From positions 2,914,001-2,978,000 of the forward strand of contig NZ_CP112972.1 in assembly GCF_026410925.1 (NCBI RefSeq): 64,000 nucleotides of DNA, in the 5' to 3' direction. The stretch's first letter is position 1; each line of letters opens with the position of its first letter. This document shows, piece by piece, positions 24,415-33,110 of the stretch. The position numbers were made by a program, and so were the translations under genes. Under the pieces are notes generated by a model that searched no databases, had not been told where the DNA came from, and saw nothing but the letters and a program-made list of their open reading frames with translations. This DNA is from Halovenus salina (GTDB lineage: Archaea > Halobacteriota > Halobacteria > Halobacteriales > Haloarculaceae).

Positions 24415-25374
24415 TTACGGCACGACCTCGAAGGGCTCGTACGCCCATTTGCCGTCGCGGTAGGCCCGCAGGTAGTAGGCGATTCCGGGCTGGTGGGCCG
24501 CACCTGTGATGATGTGAATTGGGCCGGTGTCCGGCCCGTTCGAGAGGGCGTACGCAGCGATGCGTTCGTTCCGTGCATGTGTGAACAGTTCGAGTTCGGG
24601 GTCGTGTCGCCGGAGCCACTCTCGTTCGAGGGGTTGGGGGAGAAACACAGTTCGGTAATACCGCTGGAGGTCGGCCAGCTTCGCCGGATTCCGGGCGGCC
24701 TCCTTCGAGAGCTGAAACGAGGTGAAATCCTCGCCCGTCGCCAGCTCCTCGTGTGAGGTGAGAAAGTCAGAGGCGAGGTCGCCGACTGCTGCGGTGAAGG
24801 CGTCGCCGTACATGTGCCGACCTGCGTCGATGAGCGTGAACGCACGCTCCCGGAAAGCGGATGTCACCGTCCGGATATCGTCTCCGAACCCCTCCCCGTC
24901 GAGAAACGTCTGCTCGACTGCGGGCACGTGTGAGTCGATATCCCGCTCCCTGCAGTGGTGCATCGCCCACCGGTAGTCGTCAGCCTCACAGACTACGTCC
25001 ATATCCGAGAAGTACATCGGCCGGATTCCCTGTTCACAGTAGACTGCCCCGCCGTCCAGAAACTCCCGGACGTGCTCACGGAGGTAGTCCTGCTCTTCGA
25101 CAGTATCTGCGTGGGTGATACCGTGGACGAACACCGGTCGGCCGGCGATATCGACCCGTGTTCCCGGGACGCCAGTCATCGTGTCTGTCTTCGTTGTCTC
25201 GGTGCGTTCTGTGAGTGCCTGCCAGCTCTGTTTGGCTTCGAGGTAGGCCTCGTGTTCCGAGACCATCCCGACGATATCGGCTAGCTCGGCGAGCGAATCT
25301 GCTGATTTGACGGCTTCGAGCCACGCACGCTCGTCGTCAGTCAGCGCTGACTGCCAGGGAGACTCCTCGCCCAT
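24415..25374 (-). CDS. Conserved protein of unknown function (weakly TraB/TIKI-like)
   Basis: A 319-residue soluble acidic protein. The middle contains VFVHGITHADTVEEQDYL, VYCEQGIRPM and a His/Glu-rich stretch. The end, RNERIAAYALSN...HIITGAAHQPGIAYYLRAY, resembles the R-N/GxxH pattern of TraB/TIKI superfamily hydrolases, but the match is loose. There is no signal peptide. It starts at ATG 25372-25374; although the frame is open upstream, that stretch lies opposite the kinase gene and has shadow composition. Confidence 0.5.
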   Translation of the reverse strand: MGEESPWQSALTDDERAWLEAVKSADSLAELADIVGMVSEHEAYLEAKQSWQALTERTETTKTDTMTGVPGTRVDIAGRPVFVHGITHADTVEEQDYLREHVREFLDGGAVYCEQGIRPMYFSDMDVVCEADDYRWAMHHCRERDIDSHVPAVEQTFLDGEGFGDDIRTVTSAFRERAFTLIDAGRHMYGDAFTAAVGDLASDFLTSHEELATGEDFTSFQLSKEAARNPAKLADLQRYYRTVFLPQPLEREWLRRHDPELELFTHARNERIAAYALSNGPDTGPIHIITGAAHQPGIAYYLRAYRDGKWAYEPFEVVP

Positions 25375-25489
25375 AGTTCTAGTTGGAGCGCCAGGAATAA
25401 ACGAGTATCCCGTCTGTGCAACGTGACCGTCGGCACGCTCGGCAGCAGGTGCCAGTACAGTTTTAGGAGTGGCGCGAGCAGTGGGACCA

Positions 25490-26650
25490 ATGACCGAACG
25501 GGACAGCTCGCGGCCCGACAGGCCGAGAGTAGACGAGGACGATGGATGGCCACCCTGGCTCTGTGCGACCGTCGAGACGGTCCACAGCGTTCTGGACGAA
25601 ACCGAGTCCGCCCCGGAACTCGGCACGACACTGCCGGCGGCAATCTCCGCGAACACGCCGGTCAGCTTCGCCTGTGTCACCACACTCGACGAAGAAACCG
25701 TCCGGGTTCGGAGTTCCTCGGCCGAGGTACCTGCACGCCTCGACGTAAAATCTCCCGACCAGACGCTGACCGCGCAGGCCGAATCGACGGGTGACCTACA
25801 GCGGGTGACTGACAGGCCACCGGAGGATGTTCGCCTGCTGGCCGAACACATCGAGAGCGACCTCGACAGCGCCGCGGCCGTTGTCGCTGTGCCTCTCTGT
25901 GCCGAAGGAACGTCGTACGGGGCGCTCCATCTGTGGACTCCCGAGTCGTCGGAGCCGGTGGGCGTGCTCACGTCCCTGGGGCGGAGGGTCGGCAGACGGT
26001 TGCACGCGCTCGAATGCGCCGAGCAACTGGCCCGCGAGCGGGAGCGACTGGACTCGCTCCGGAGTCTCGTCTCACACGATCTCGGTAACCCGGTGAACAT
26101 TGCGTCAGGCCGGGTCGAACTCGCACGGGCAGACGAGGATACCTCGCATCTCGACAGCGTCGACGGCGCGCTGGAAGAGATTGACGCGCTCATCGAGCGT
26201 GGCGTCCGGCTCGTCGAGGTCGGACAACAGCCACTCGACCGCGAGAGTCTCTCAATCGCCTCGATCGCACGCGATAGCTGGGATGATGTCGGCCGAGACA
26301 GCGGAGATTTGGTCGTCACGGACGGCAGAGTCGACGGTGAACGCGAGCGCGTCAGAATGTTGCTCAACGAGTTGGTCCGGAACGCCTTCGCTCACAGTGA
26401 GGGAGAGATAACGGTCGATGTCGGGCCGCTCTCGGAGTCACAGGGGCTGTACGTCGCCGACGACGGACCCGGAATCCCGCCAGACGAACGCGAATTCGTC
26501 ACCGACACGGGGTACACGACAGACTCGGCTCGGGAGGGTATCGGACTCTCTGTCGTGACCGAGATTGCTGGCGCACACGGCTGGGACGTTTCCCTTGAAC
26601 CGCGGGAGCCGTCGGGTACCCGCGTCGAAATCATCACCAGCCACTGGTAG
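25490..26650 (+). CDS. GAF-domain histidine kinase
   Basis: A 386-residue soluble kinase. After a ~35-residue polar start comes a GAF domain (~35-180; FACVTTLDEETVRVRS, VVAVPLCAEGTSYGALHLW). A short coiled coil leads to the phospho-acceptor helix (RSLVSHDLGNPVNIASG) and an ATPase domain with N-box LLNELVRNAFAHS, G1 DDGPGIP and GIGLSVV. It starts at ATG 25490. It lies 47 bp upstream of cheB in the same direction, so the receiver of CheB is a possible phosphorylation target. Confidence 0.9.
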   Translation: MTERDSSRPDRPRVDEDDGWPPWLCATVETVHSVLDETESAPELGTTLPAAISANTPVSFACVTTLDEETVRVRSSSAEVPARLDVKSPDQTLTAQAESTGDLQRVTDRPPEDVRLLAEHIESDLDSAAAVVAVPLCAEGTSYGALHLWTPESSEPVGVLTSLGRRVGRRLHALECAEQLARERERLDSLRSLVSHDLGNPVNIASGRVELARADEDTSHLDSVDGALEEIDALIERGVRLVEVGQQPLDRESLSIASIARDSWDDVGRDSGDLVVTDGRVDGERERVRMLLNELVRNAFAHSEGEITVDVGPLSESQGLYVADDGPGIPPDEREFVTDTGYTTDSAREGIGLSVVTEIAGAHGWDVSLEPREPSGTRVEIITSHW

Positions 26651-26697
26651 GTGGCGTGAACGGTGAATGATAAGTGCCGGGAACCGGTAGCCGAGAT

Positions 26698-27738
26698 ATG
26701 GTTGACGCAGTCGTCGTCGACGACTCCCAGTTCATGCGGGTACAGATAGCGGAGGTGCTCAAGGACGGCGGCATCACCGTCGTCGGCGACGCGGCCAACG
26801 GCAAGGAGGCAATCGACGCCGTCGAACACCACGACCCTGACGTGGTGACGATGGACGTCAAGATGCCAGGGATGGACGGTATCGAAGCCGTCGAGCGCAT
26901 CATGGAGACAGATCCGACACCGATTCTGATGCTCAGCAGGTACACAGAAGAGGGTGCCGACACCACCTTCGAGGCGCTCGAGGCGGGGGCAGTCGACTTC
27001 TTTCGAAAACCTGGCGGCGAGGTGTCGACCAGCCTCGTCCAGTTCGCAGACGACCTCGTTGAGGCGGTCTCGGTGGTCGCCACGGCAGACGTGTCAGCCG
27101 TTCCGTCGGCTGACGCCCCCCGAACAGCGTCGGTCACGACGCCACAGGGGACGCCAACACAGCCACCGACGATACTCATCGCCGCCTCGACGGGCGGGCC
27201 GCCAGAGGTCCAGTCCATACTCGCCTCGCTGCCGGAAACGCTGAACGCCCGGGTGCTCGTCGTCCAGCACATGCCAGGGGACTTCACTGACCGGTTCGCC
27301 GAGCGTCTGGACTCGATCTGTGAGCTCGATGTCAGCGAGGCCGAGCGTGCCGGTACGGTTGGGCCCGCCGAAGCGATTATCGCACAGGGCGGCTCGCACC
27401 TTCTTCCTCGTGAGGACGATGGCGTCGAGATTTCGTACAGACTCACCGACGACGAGCCGGTACACAACGTCCGTCCCGCCGCCGACGTGACATTCGAGGC
27501 CGGCGCGGCTGTCTGTACTGAGCCACTCGTTGGCGTCGTCCTCTCGGGGATGGGATACGACGGCGCAGTCGGGGCCGAGCATCTCGCTGAGGCCGGGGGG
27601 ACCGTCCTCGCTCAAGAGCCAGCCGAGGCCAGCATCGCCGGAATGCCGAAACACACCATCGAAACCGGCGTTGTCGACGGCGTCTTCCCGACGAGTGAGA
27701 TGACAGACGAAATTGTCGATATCGTCGCCGACGAGTAG
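26698..27738 (+). CDS. cheB: Chemotaxis protein-glutamate methylesterase CheB
   Basis: A 346-residue two-domain protein. The N-terminal receiver has the acidic pair D8-D9, phospho-acceptor D53 (VTMDVKMPG) and Lys in RKPGG. After a Thr/Pro-rich linker (~125-155) comes the esterase/deamidase domain, with catalytic Ser in IAASTGGP, His in VQHMPG and Asp in GMGYDGAVG. It removes methyl groups from receptor glutamates and closes the adaptation loop. cheA, cheR, cheW and receptors are not in the window, although haloarchaeal cheB usually sits with them. The neighbour is a GAF kinase. Confidence 0.93.
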   Translation: MVDAVVVDDSQFMRVQIAEVLKDGGITVVGDAANGKEAIDAVEHHDPDVVTMDVKMPGMDGIEAVERIMETDPTPILMLSRYTEEGADTTFEALEAGAVDFFRKPGGEVSTSLVQFADDLVEAVSVVATADVSAVPSADAPRTASVTTPQGTPTQPPTILIAASTGGPPEVQSILASLPETLNARVLVVQHMPGDFTDRFAERLDSICELDVSEAERAGTVGPAEAIIAQGGSHLLPREDDGVEISYRLTDDEPVHNVRPAADVTFEAGAAVCTEPLVGVVLSGMGYDGAVGAEHLAEAGGTVLAQEPAEASIAGMPKHTIETGVVDGVFPTSEMTDEIVDIVADE

Positions 27739-27776
27739 AAGGGATACTTTTCACCGACCCCGTCGTACTCCCGCAT

Positions 27777-28850
27777 ATGAAGACACTCGTCTACGGAGCC
27801 TACGGCTACACCGGCAAGCGAATCGCACAGGACGCGCTAGACCGTGGCCTGGACATCGTCGTCGCCGGGCGCAACGGCACGAAAACCCGGGGCCTCGGCA
27901 TCGAACTCGGTGTCGACGCTCGCGTCGCCGAGCCTGCCGAGCTAGCCTCCGAGTTGGACGATATCGATGCGGTGCTCAACTGTGCCGGACCGTTTGCACA
28001 CACCGCCGAACCCGTCGTCGACGCCTGTCTCGACACGGAGACGGCCTACCTCGATATCACGGGTGAGATTCCCGTCGTCGAGATGCTCGCAGAGCGTGAC
28101 AGAGACGCAGAGGCAGCGGGCGTTCCGCTGTTGCCGTCTGTCGGATTCGATGTGGTGCCGACGGACTGTCTCGCCTGTCATCTTCACGACCGCCTTCCTG
28201 GGGCGGACTCGCTCACCCTCGGTGTCGAGACGCGGGCGGGACTCTCCCGGGGAACGCTTGAGACGGTGCTGGAACACGCCCGTGATGGCGGTGCAGTTCG
28301 CCGTGACGGCGCGCTCGAATCGGTCCCGGTCGGGAGCCGGACCCGACAGATAGATTTCGGCACCGGGTCCCGAACCGGAATGCTCGTGCCGCTACCGGAC
28401 GTGTCGACAGCGTACTACACGACCGGAATTCCAGATATCGAGACCTACGTCGCGGCACCCGACTCTGCGGGCCGGATGCTCCGTCTGGGACAGCCGCTGT
28501 TGGCGCTGCTCGCGGTCGGGCCGGTCCGTCGTCTCCTCCAGCGGGTTGTCCGGGCCGTCGCCGATGACCCGCCCGTACAGCCACGCGAGCGCGACCGGGT
28601 CTCGGTCTGGGGCGCGGTCACCGACGGCGATCGGACCGCGGTTTCTCGTCTCGAAACACCCGAGCCGTACTCACTGACGGTCGATGCCGCGACGACCGCG
28701 CTCGAACGACTCGACGCCATGGCCGAACTCCCGACAGGGTTCGAGACGCCTGCGGTCGCGTTCGACGCGGAGTTCGTTCTCGGACTGGATAGGGTCGAGG
28801 GATTCGACGACGAACCGCTCGGAGCGCCCGAGACACCGACCTCGGAGTAA
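27777..28850 (+). CDS. Saccharopine-dehydrogenase-like NAD(P)-binding protein
   Basis: A 357-residue protein beginning VYGAYGYTGKRIAQDAL (Rossmann GxxGxxG variant), followed by VVAGRN, LNCAGPFAHTAEPVVDACL and YLDITGE. This is the pattern of saccharopine dehydrogenase-like and trans-acting enoyl reductase proteins. The C-terminal half (~170-340) is less conserved. Lysine biosynthesis is unlikely; a lipid-modifying or unknown reductase role is more plausible. The 38-bp gap after cheB contains TACTTTTC, a weak promoter candidate. Confidence 0.85.
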   Translation: MKTLVYGAYGYTGKRIAQDALDRGLDIVVAGRNGTKTRGLGIELGVDARVAEPAELASELDDIDAVLNCAGPFAHTAEPVVDACLDTETAYLDITGEIPVVEMLAERDRDAEAAGVPLLPSVGFDVVPTDCLACHLHDRLPGADSLTLGVETRAGLSRGTLETVLEHARDGGAVRRDGALESVPVGSRTRQIDFGTGSRTGMLVPLPDVSTAYYTTGIPDIETYVAAPDSAGRMLRLGQPLLALLAVGPVRRLLQRVVRAVADDPPVQPRERDRVSVWGAVTDGDRTAVSRLETPEPYSLTVDAATTALERLDAMAELPTGFETPAVAFDAEFVLGLDRVEGFDDEPLGAPETPTSE

Positions 28851-28883
28851 CAGAACTATGCCTGCGGGGGGTATAACAGGCGT

Positions 28884-29165
28884 ATGGCCGACCTCACTGA
28901 GAAGACCGACCGATACGAACAGCTGCTGGCCGAGGCACTCGACGCCGCGGAAATCGCACCGCCGGAGGAGACGCCGCTCGCGACCGGTGCCGCCGACTGC
29001 ATCGAGATGGCACAGTCTTACCTCGACGACGGGCGACACTTCCGTGCCGAAGACGATTACGTGAACGCACTGGCAGCATTCTCCTACGGCCACGCCTGGC
29101 TGGACGCGGCCGCGCGACTCGGCGTCCTCGACGTTCCCCGTGAGGGACACCTGTTCACGGTCTAA
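28884..29165 (+). CDS. DUF357 family protein
   Basis: A 93-residue archaeal helical protein of the DUF357 type. The N-terminal helix is TDRYEQLLAEALDAAEIAP, the middle is MAQSYLDDGRHFRAEDDYVNALAAFSYGHAWLDA, split by a turn, and the tail is short. Known members are small helical bundles found next to informational or metabolic genes; no activity is established. It is 33 bp downstream of the dehydrogenase-like gene and probably co-transcribed. Confidence 0.8.
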   Translation: MADLTEKTDRYEQLLAEALDAAEIAPPEETPLATGAADCIEMAQSYLDDGRHFRAEDDYVNALAAFSYGHAWLDAAARLGVLDVPREGHLFTV

Positions 29166-29261
29166 GCATCTCTCCGCCCGTTTTTATTCAGAGAACAGCA
29201 TCCGTAGCTGCCGCTCTCTTGATCAAATCTGACCATAGCTATGACACAGATATGCCAAAGA

Positions 29262-29295
29262 TTTATATATTTGCAACGCTAACTAAACATTAGCG
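29262..29295 (+). promoter_or_regulatory. tfb promoter: TATA box plus inverted repeat
   Basis: TTTATATA (29262-29269) is followed at 29277-29295 by CGCTAA-N7-TTAGCG. The inverted repeat covers the expected transcription start (about 25 bp after TATA), a standard place for an archaeal repressor. The ATG is 52 bp further on, so this gene has a short leader. Confidence 0.55.
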
Positions 29296-29347
29296 AAAGA
29301 GCTGGTAGAGGTATGTAACTTACTCAACCGGCAACAAGAGCAATACA

Positions 29348-30313
29348 ATGAGTGAATCACCACCCCGCGTCCGAACGAACGAGCGAACGACCGAAGAGAC
29401 AAGCGAGACCACGGAGACAGAGGTCTGCCCGGAGTGTGGCGGCAGTCTCGTCAACGACACCGAACACGGCGAAACCGTCTGTAGCGAGTGTGGGCTCGTT
29501 GTCGAGGAGGACGAGATTGATCCCGGCCCGGAGTGGCGGGCGTTCGATTCACGGGAGCGTGACGAGAAATCTCGCGTCGGTGCACCCACGACGAAGATGA
29601 TGCACGACAAGGGACTATCGACGAACATCGGCTGGCAGGACAAAGACGGCTACGGCAACGCTCTGTCGAGTCGCCAACGCGAGAAGATGCAACGGCTGCG
29701 CACCTGGAACGAACGGTTCCGCACGCGAGACTCGAAAGAACGCAATCTCAAGCAGGCGCTGGGCGAAATCGACCGGATGGCCTCGGCGCTCGGTCTCCCC
29801 GAGAACGTCCGCGAAACGGCGAGTGTCATCTACCGCCGCGCGCTCGAAGACGACCTGCTGCCCGGCCGCTCCATCGAAGGTGTCGCGACCGCATCACTGT
29901 ATGCGGCCGCTCGCCAGGCCGGCAATCCACGCTCGCTCGACGAACTCGAACGCGTTTCGCGGGTCGACCGGATGGAGCTCACCCGGACCTACCGCTACAT
30001 CATCCGGGAGCTTGAGCTCGAGGTCAGGCCAGCCGACCCCGAACACTACGTCCCTCGGTTTGCCTCGGACCTCGGTGTCTCCGAAGAAGCCGAGCGCCGC
30101 GCCCGCGACCTGCTTGATCAAGCTCGTGAGGCAGGGCTCATCAGCGGCAAATCGCCCGTCGGCCTGGCCGCTGCAGCCATCTACGCGGCTTCGCTGTTGA
30201 CAAACCAGAAGCTGACACAGAGCGAGGTCGGCGACGTTGCCGACGTCTCCGAGGTGACCATCCGGAACCGCTATCACGAGTTGCTGGAAACACAGCCCGA
30301 GACACCAGCCTGA
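29348..30313 (+). CDS. tfb: Transcription initiation factor TFB
   Basis: A 321-residue general factor. After a ~25-residue polar head comes the zinc ribbon C27-x2-C30...C45-x2-C48, then the B-reader/linker (GPEWRAFDSRERDEKSRVGAP) and two cyclin-like repeats (~120-205, ~215-305), the second containing GLAAAAIYAASLL. It bridges TBP-TATA and RNA polymerase. Haloarchaea have several TFB paralogues with different promoter preferences; this is one full-length copy. The promoter has a TATA box and an inverted repeat at the start site, suggesting regulated expression. Confidence 0.95.
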   Translation: MSESPPRVRTNERTTEETSETTETEVCPECGGSLVNDTEHGETVCSECGLVVEEDEIDPGPEWRAFDSRERDEKSRVGAPTTKMMHDKGLSTNIGWQDKDGYGNALSSRQREKMQRLRTWNERFRTRDSKERNLKQALGEIDRMASALGLPENVRETASVIYRRALEDDLLPGRSIEGVATASLYAAARQAGNPRSLDELERVSRVDRMELTRTYRYIIRELELEVRPADPEHYVPRFASDLGVSEEAERRARDLLDQAREAGLISGKSPVGLAAAAIYAASLLTNQKLTQSEVGDVADVSEVTIRNRYHELLETQPETPA

Positions 30314-30397
30314 ACGCCGCCACGTCTCCGGATTTAGTTTCGTTAGCTGAGAACTGACACAAAACTTTTCACCAGTCCCTGTGTGGCATTAATACGC

Positions 30398-30577
30398 ATG
30401 GAAGAAGCGTACGTTCGGTTGCTCTGTCCCGAATGCAACAAGGAGTGGCAAGAACTGCCGGGCGAGTTACCCGAGAGTCACCGCGTGTTACACTGTCCGA
30501 ACTGTCACGCGAGTAGACGCGTCTCGGAGTTTACGCGCACAGAACACGACCTCAAAACCCTCAAACAGCTCGGATAG
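30398..30577 (+). CDS. Small zinc-ribbon protein
   Basis: A 59-residue protein with a zinc ribbon formed by C10-P-E-C13 and C33-P-N-C36, separated by a short beta hairpin (WQELPGELPESHRVLH), then a charged helix (TRTEHDLKTLKQLG). It is a widespread haloarchaeal type, of unknown partner. Its stop touches the stop of the convergent aIF2-beta gene. The 84-bp gap after tfb contains AAAACTTTT, so separate transcription is likely. Confidence 0.8.
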   Translation: MEEAYVRLLCPECNKEWQELPGELPESHRVLHCPNCHASRRVSEFTRTEHDLKTLKQLG

Positions 30578-30982
30578 CTATCCCGAGGTCGACGAGCGGG
30601 CACCGCAGGCAGCACACTGCAGCAGTTCTACCTCCTGCTCGTTCACGATATCGGTATCTGGAAGTCCACACTCTGAGCAGAGGACGAACCGCTCGGAGTA
30701 CGCCTCCAGCGCGTTCTGGATGCGTCGCTCGCTGAACTCACCGGTGAATCGACCGCGACCGCTCTCGTCGATGTGTGCGCTCGTTCCCAGCTCATCTTGG
30801 AGGAACTTCAGCAGGTGGTCCTCATCGCGGCCGAGGTCCCGACAGACCTGCTGGAAGTTCTCGAATACTGTGGCGTGACCTTCCTGTCGGACGTCGGGGT
30901 CAGGAACCGAGAATCGCTCCGAACTCCCCTCGATATCGGGCGTTTCTTCAAGTCCCTTGTTGAGCATGTCGTCGTAATCCAT
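30578..30982 (-). CDS. eif2b: Translation initiation factor aIF2 subunit beta
   Basis: A 134-residue protein. The N-terminal helix (MDYDDMLNKGLEETP) is expected to bind the gamma subunit. The central alpha-beta domain runs from RFSVPDPDV to RIQNALEAYSERFVL and includes HLLKFLQDELGT. The C-terminal zinc ribbon has C102-x2-C105...C123-x2-C126. It is part of the aIF2 heterotrimer that carries initiator tRNA to the small ribosomal subunit. The length matches archaeal homologues. Confidence 0.93.
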   Translation of the reverse strand: MDYDDMLNKGLEETPDIEGSSERFSVPDPDVRQEGHATVFENFQQVCRDLGRDEDHLLKFLQDELGTSAHIDESGRGRFTGEFSERRIQNALEAYSERFVLCSECGLPDTDIVNEQEVELLQCAACGARSSTSG

Positions 30983-31066
30983 ACACGCGATTTCGGCCGG
31001 AGACTAAAGTGTCTCGCGTTTTCCCGCTGCCTGCTTGCTATCTGTTCACAACCGCGAACCAGTTAC

Positions 31067-31597
31067 TCACTCCGCCGAGTCACTCGTCGGTTCTGCCGGC
31101 ACCCCGGCGACTGTCGTCTCCGGTGGTACGTCCTCCGTGACAAGTGAGTTCGCGGCGACCCGGGCACCCTCGCCGATTTCGACTCCAGGGAGGACGATAG
31201 CACCTGCACCAATCATTGCCCGCTCACCGATGACGACAGGACCGGTCCGGTACTCCTCGTGGAGGAACTCGTGACAGAGAATCGTCGCGTCGTAGCCGAT
31301 GATTGCGTCGTCCCCGACGGTAACCAGTTCAGGCCAGAACACGTCCGGTGTCGACTCCAGCCCCCAGGCGACGCCGCTCCCGACGGCCATCCCGAGTCGA
31401 CGGAAGAGGAATCGTTTGAGCTGTAGGCTCGGACAGAGCCGACAGAACAGGATGACGGCGTAGTTGATGGCGACCCGAAGTGGACTCCGTGCCCGATACC
31501 AACGGTGAAGAGAGTTGTGTCTTCCGGGGCGTCGGTGGCGGGTGACGCGGTCGTGTCGACGCGCTCTCTTGTTGTCGTCTGCCTCGTCGCCCTCCAT
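31067..31597 (-). CDS. Left-handed beta-helix acyltransferase (Maa/NodL-type)
   Basis: A 176-residue protein whose C-terminal half shows hexapeptide repeats (VVIGERAMIGAGAIVLPGVEIGEGARVAANSLV, in pieces) and the closing DVPPETTVAGVPA typical of maltose/galactoside O-acetyltransferase relatives. The first ~65 residues are basic (KRARRHDRVTRHRRPGRH) and followed by a hydrophobic stretch (AINYAVILFCRLCPSLQLK), unusual for the family; this may attach it to membrane or nucleic acid. It starts at ATG 31595-31597. The substrate is unknown, possibly a glycan or nucleotide sugar. Confidence 0.8.
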   Translation of the reverse strand: MEGDEADDNKRARRHDRVTRHRRPGRHNSLHRWYRARSPLRVAINYAVILFCRLCPSLQLKRFLFRRLGMAVGSGVAWGLESTPDVFWPELVTVGDDAIIGYDATILCHEFLHEEYRTGPVVIGERAMIGAGAIVLPGVEIGEGARVAANSLVTEDVPPETTVAGVPAEPTSDSAE

Positions 31598-31643
31598 CAC
31601 ACACCGGTAGTCGGGCCGTCTTCTTGAAACCCGCTGGTCGACG

Positions 31644-32936
31644 TTACTCGTCGCGAAGCTCTGCGACGTGGTCGAGACGCTGCTGGACCAGGTCCGGCTT
31701 GCCGATGTCGTGGCGCATCCGCAACCCCTCCTCGCCTGCAGCCGCGAGTGCGTCCTCGGCGATCTCCTCGGCGGCTTCGATTGTCTCTGCGACGCCGACG
31801 ACGGCAAACGAGCGCGACGTGGTGGTGTAGATACCGTCCTCGCGCTCGTCGACTGAAGCATAGAACAGGAGCGCGTCACCGGCACTCTCCTCGTCGATGG
31901 CTACTCTGGCACCCGCTTCCGGCTCCGTCGGGTACCCCTCGGGGACCGCGTACTTACAGACGGTCGCCTGTCGCTCGAAGGTGAGCTGGGGCAGTGCATC
32001 CCCCTCGCGGGCGGCGACCAGCACGTCGAGCAGGTCGGTGCCGAGCACGGGGAGGGTATTCATCGCCTCGGGGTCGCCAAAGCGGGCGTTGAATTCGACG
32101 ACTTTTATGCCCTCGGCGGTCAGCATGAACTGGCCGTAGAGAACTCCCTTGTACCCCGCAAGTGCGTCGACGACGGCCTGGAGAACGTCGACTGCTTCCA
32201 TGTAGTCGTCCTCAGTCATGAAGGGAAGGGAAAGACCGGCGTCGCTGTACGAGCCCATGCCACCGGTGTTCGGCCCCTCGTCGCCCTCGTAGGCGCGTTT
32301 GTGGTCTTGGACCGCGGGGGCGACGCGCACGTCCCCGTTGGCGACGAAGGCCTGGACGGTGAACTCCTCGCCGACGAGCCGTTCTTCGAGAACGAGCCTG
32401 TCGTATCCCGACTCACGGATGTACTCTTTTGCCTCCGCGGCGGTCACCTGGTCGCCCATGACCTTGACGCCTTTGCCGCCGGTCAGCCCGGCCGGCTTGA
32501 CCGCGAGGTCACCGTCGAACTCGTCGACGAATGCACAGGCGGCCTCGGTATCTTCGAACGTCTCGAAGGCCGGCAGGCCGGGAATGTCGTGTTCGTCCAT
32601 GAACCGCCGCTGGAATGCCTTGTCCGTCTCGATGCGGGCCTCTGCCTCCTGGGGGCCGAAAGCGTAGACGCCTGCCTCGTCGAGTGCGTCGGCGACACCG
32701 GCCGCCAGCGGCCCCTCCGGACCGATAACCGCGAGCGTCGCGCCGACCTTGTCGGCGTACGAGCGAACCGCTGTCGGGTTGGTCGTCTCGAGGGTCTCGA
32801 ACCCCTCGGCAAGTTTCGCGATGCCGGGATTTCGGTTGCCTGCACAGGCATACAGATCGGCCTCAGTGTCAGCAAGGCTCCGTGCGAGCACGTGTTCGCG
32901 GCCGCCGCCGCCGATGAGCAGCACTGTCTCGTCCAT
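31644..32936 (-). CDS. purD: Phosphoribosylamine-glycine ligase
   Basis: A 430-residue GAR synthetase. It starts VLLIGGGGREHVLARSL, the N-domain loop, followed by AGNRNPGI and GPEGPLAAG. The ATP-grasp domain contains AVKPAGLTGGKGV, the P-loop-like segment, and VEFNARFGDPEAM with the Mg-binding Glu/Asn. It catalyses the second step of purine synthesis. It is monocistronic; the acyltransferase 46 bp downstream could be read through. Confidence 0.95.
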   Translation of the reverse strand: MDETVLLIGGGGREHVLARSLADTEADLYACAGNRNPGIAKLAEGFETLETTNPTAVRSYADKVGATLAVIGPEGPLAAGVADALDEAGVYAFGPQEAEARIETDKAFQRRFMDEHDIPGLPAFETFEDTEAACAFVDEFDGDLAVKPAGLTGGKGVKVMGDQVTAAEAKEYIRESGYDRLVLEERLVGEEFTVQAFVANGDVRVAPAVQDHKRAYEGDEGPNTGGMGSYSDAGLSLPFMTEDDYMEAVDVLQAVVDALAGYKGVLYGQFMLTAEGIKVVEFNARFGDPEAMNTLPVLGTDLLDVLVAAREGDALPQLTFERQATVCKYAVPEGYPTEPEAGARVAIDEESAGDALLFYASVDEREDGIYTTTSRSFAVVGVAETIEAAEEIAEDALAAAGEEGLRMRHDIGKPDLVQQRLDHVAELRDE

Positions 32937-33033
32937 ACCGGAACCACCGCCGTACTCGGTGTAAATGTTGCGCTCTTGGCAACCAATCCGATGGAGTGTT
33001 CCTGATCGTGGTTATTGCGGGTCTGTCCTGATA

Positions 33034-33052
33034 TTCGTGACGCGGTCACGAA
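33034..33052. repeat. Dispersed palindrome, copy 2 (TTCGTGAC-N3-GTCACGAA)
   Basis: The same perfect 8+3+8 palindrome as at 14715-14733 (centre GCG instead of GTG), between the purD start and the end of the Bat-type regulator gene. GGTTATTGCGG lies about 15 bp to the left, echoing the flank of the other copies. Confidence 0.75.
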
Positions 33053-33110
33053 TCGTCGAGACGAAATCGAGAACAGTGTGTGAGACGAACGGCCGTCTTC
33101 GGGACGGCTC

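Noticed and set aside
24415-26367. 650-codon minus frame running past 25374
   Set aside because: Only the part up to 25374 has protein-like sequence; the upstream part is Ser/Arg-rich shadow of the GAF kinase gene.
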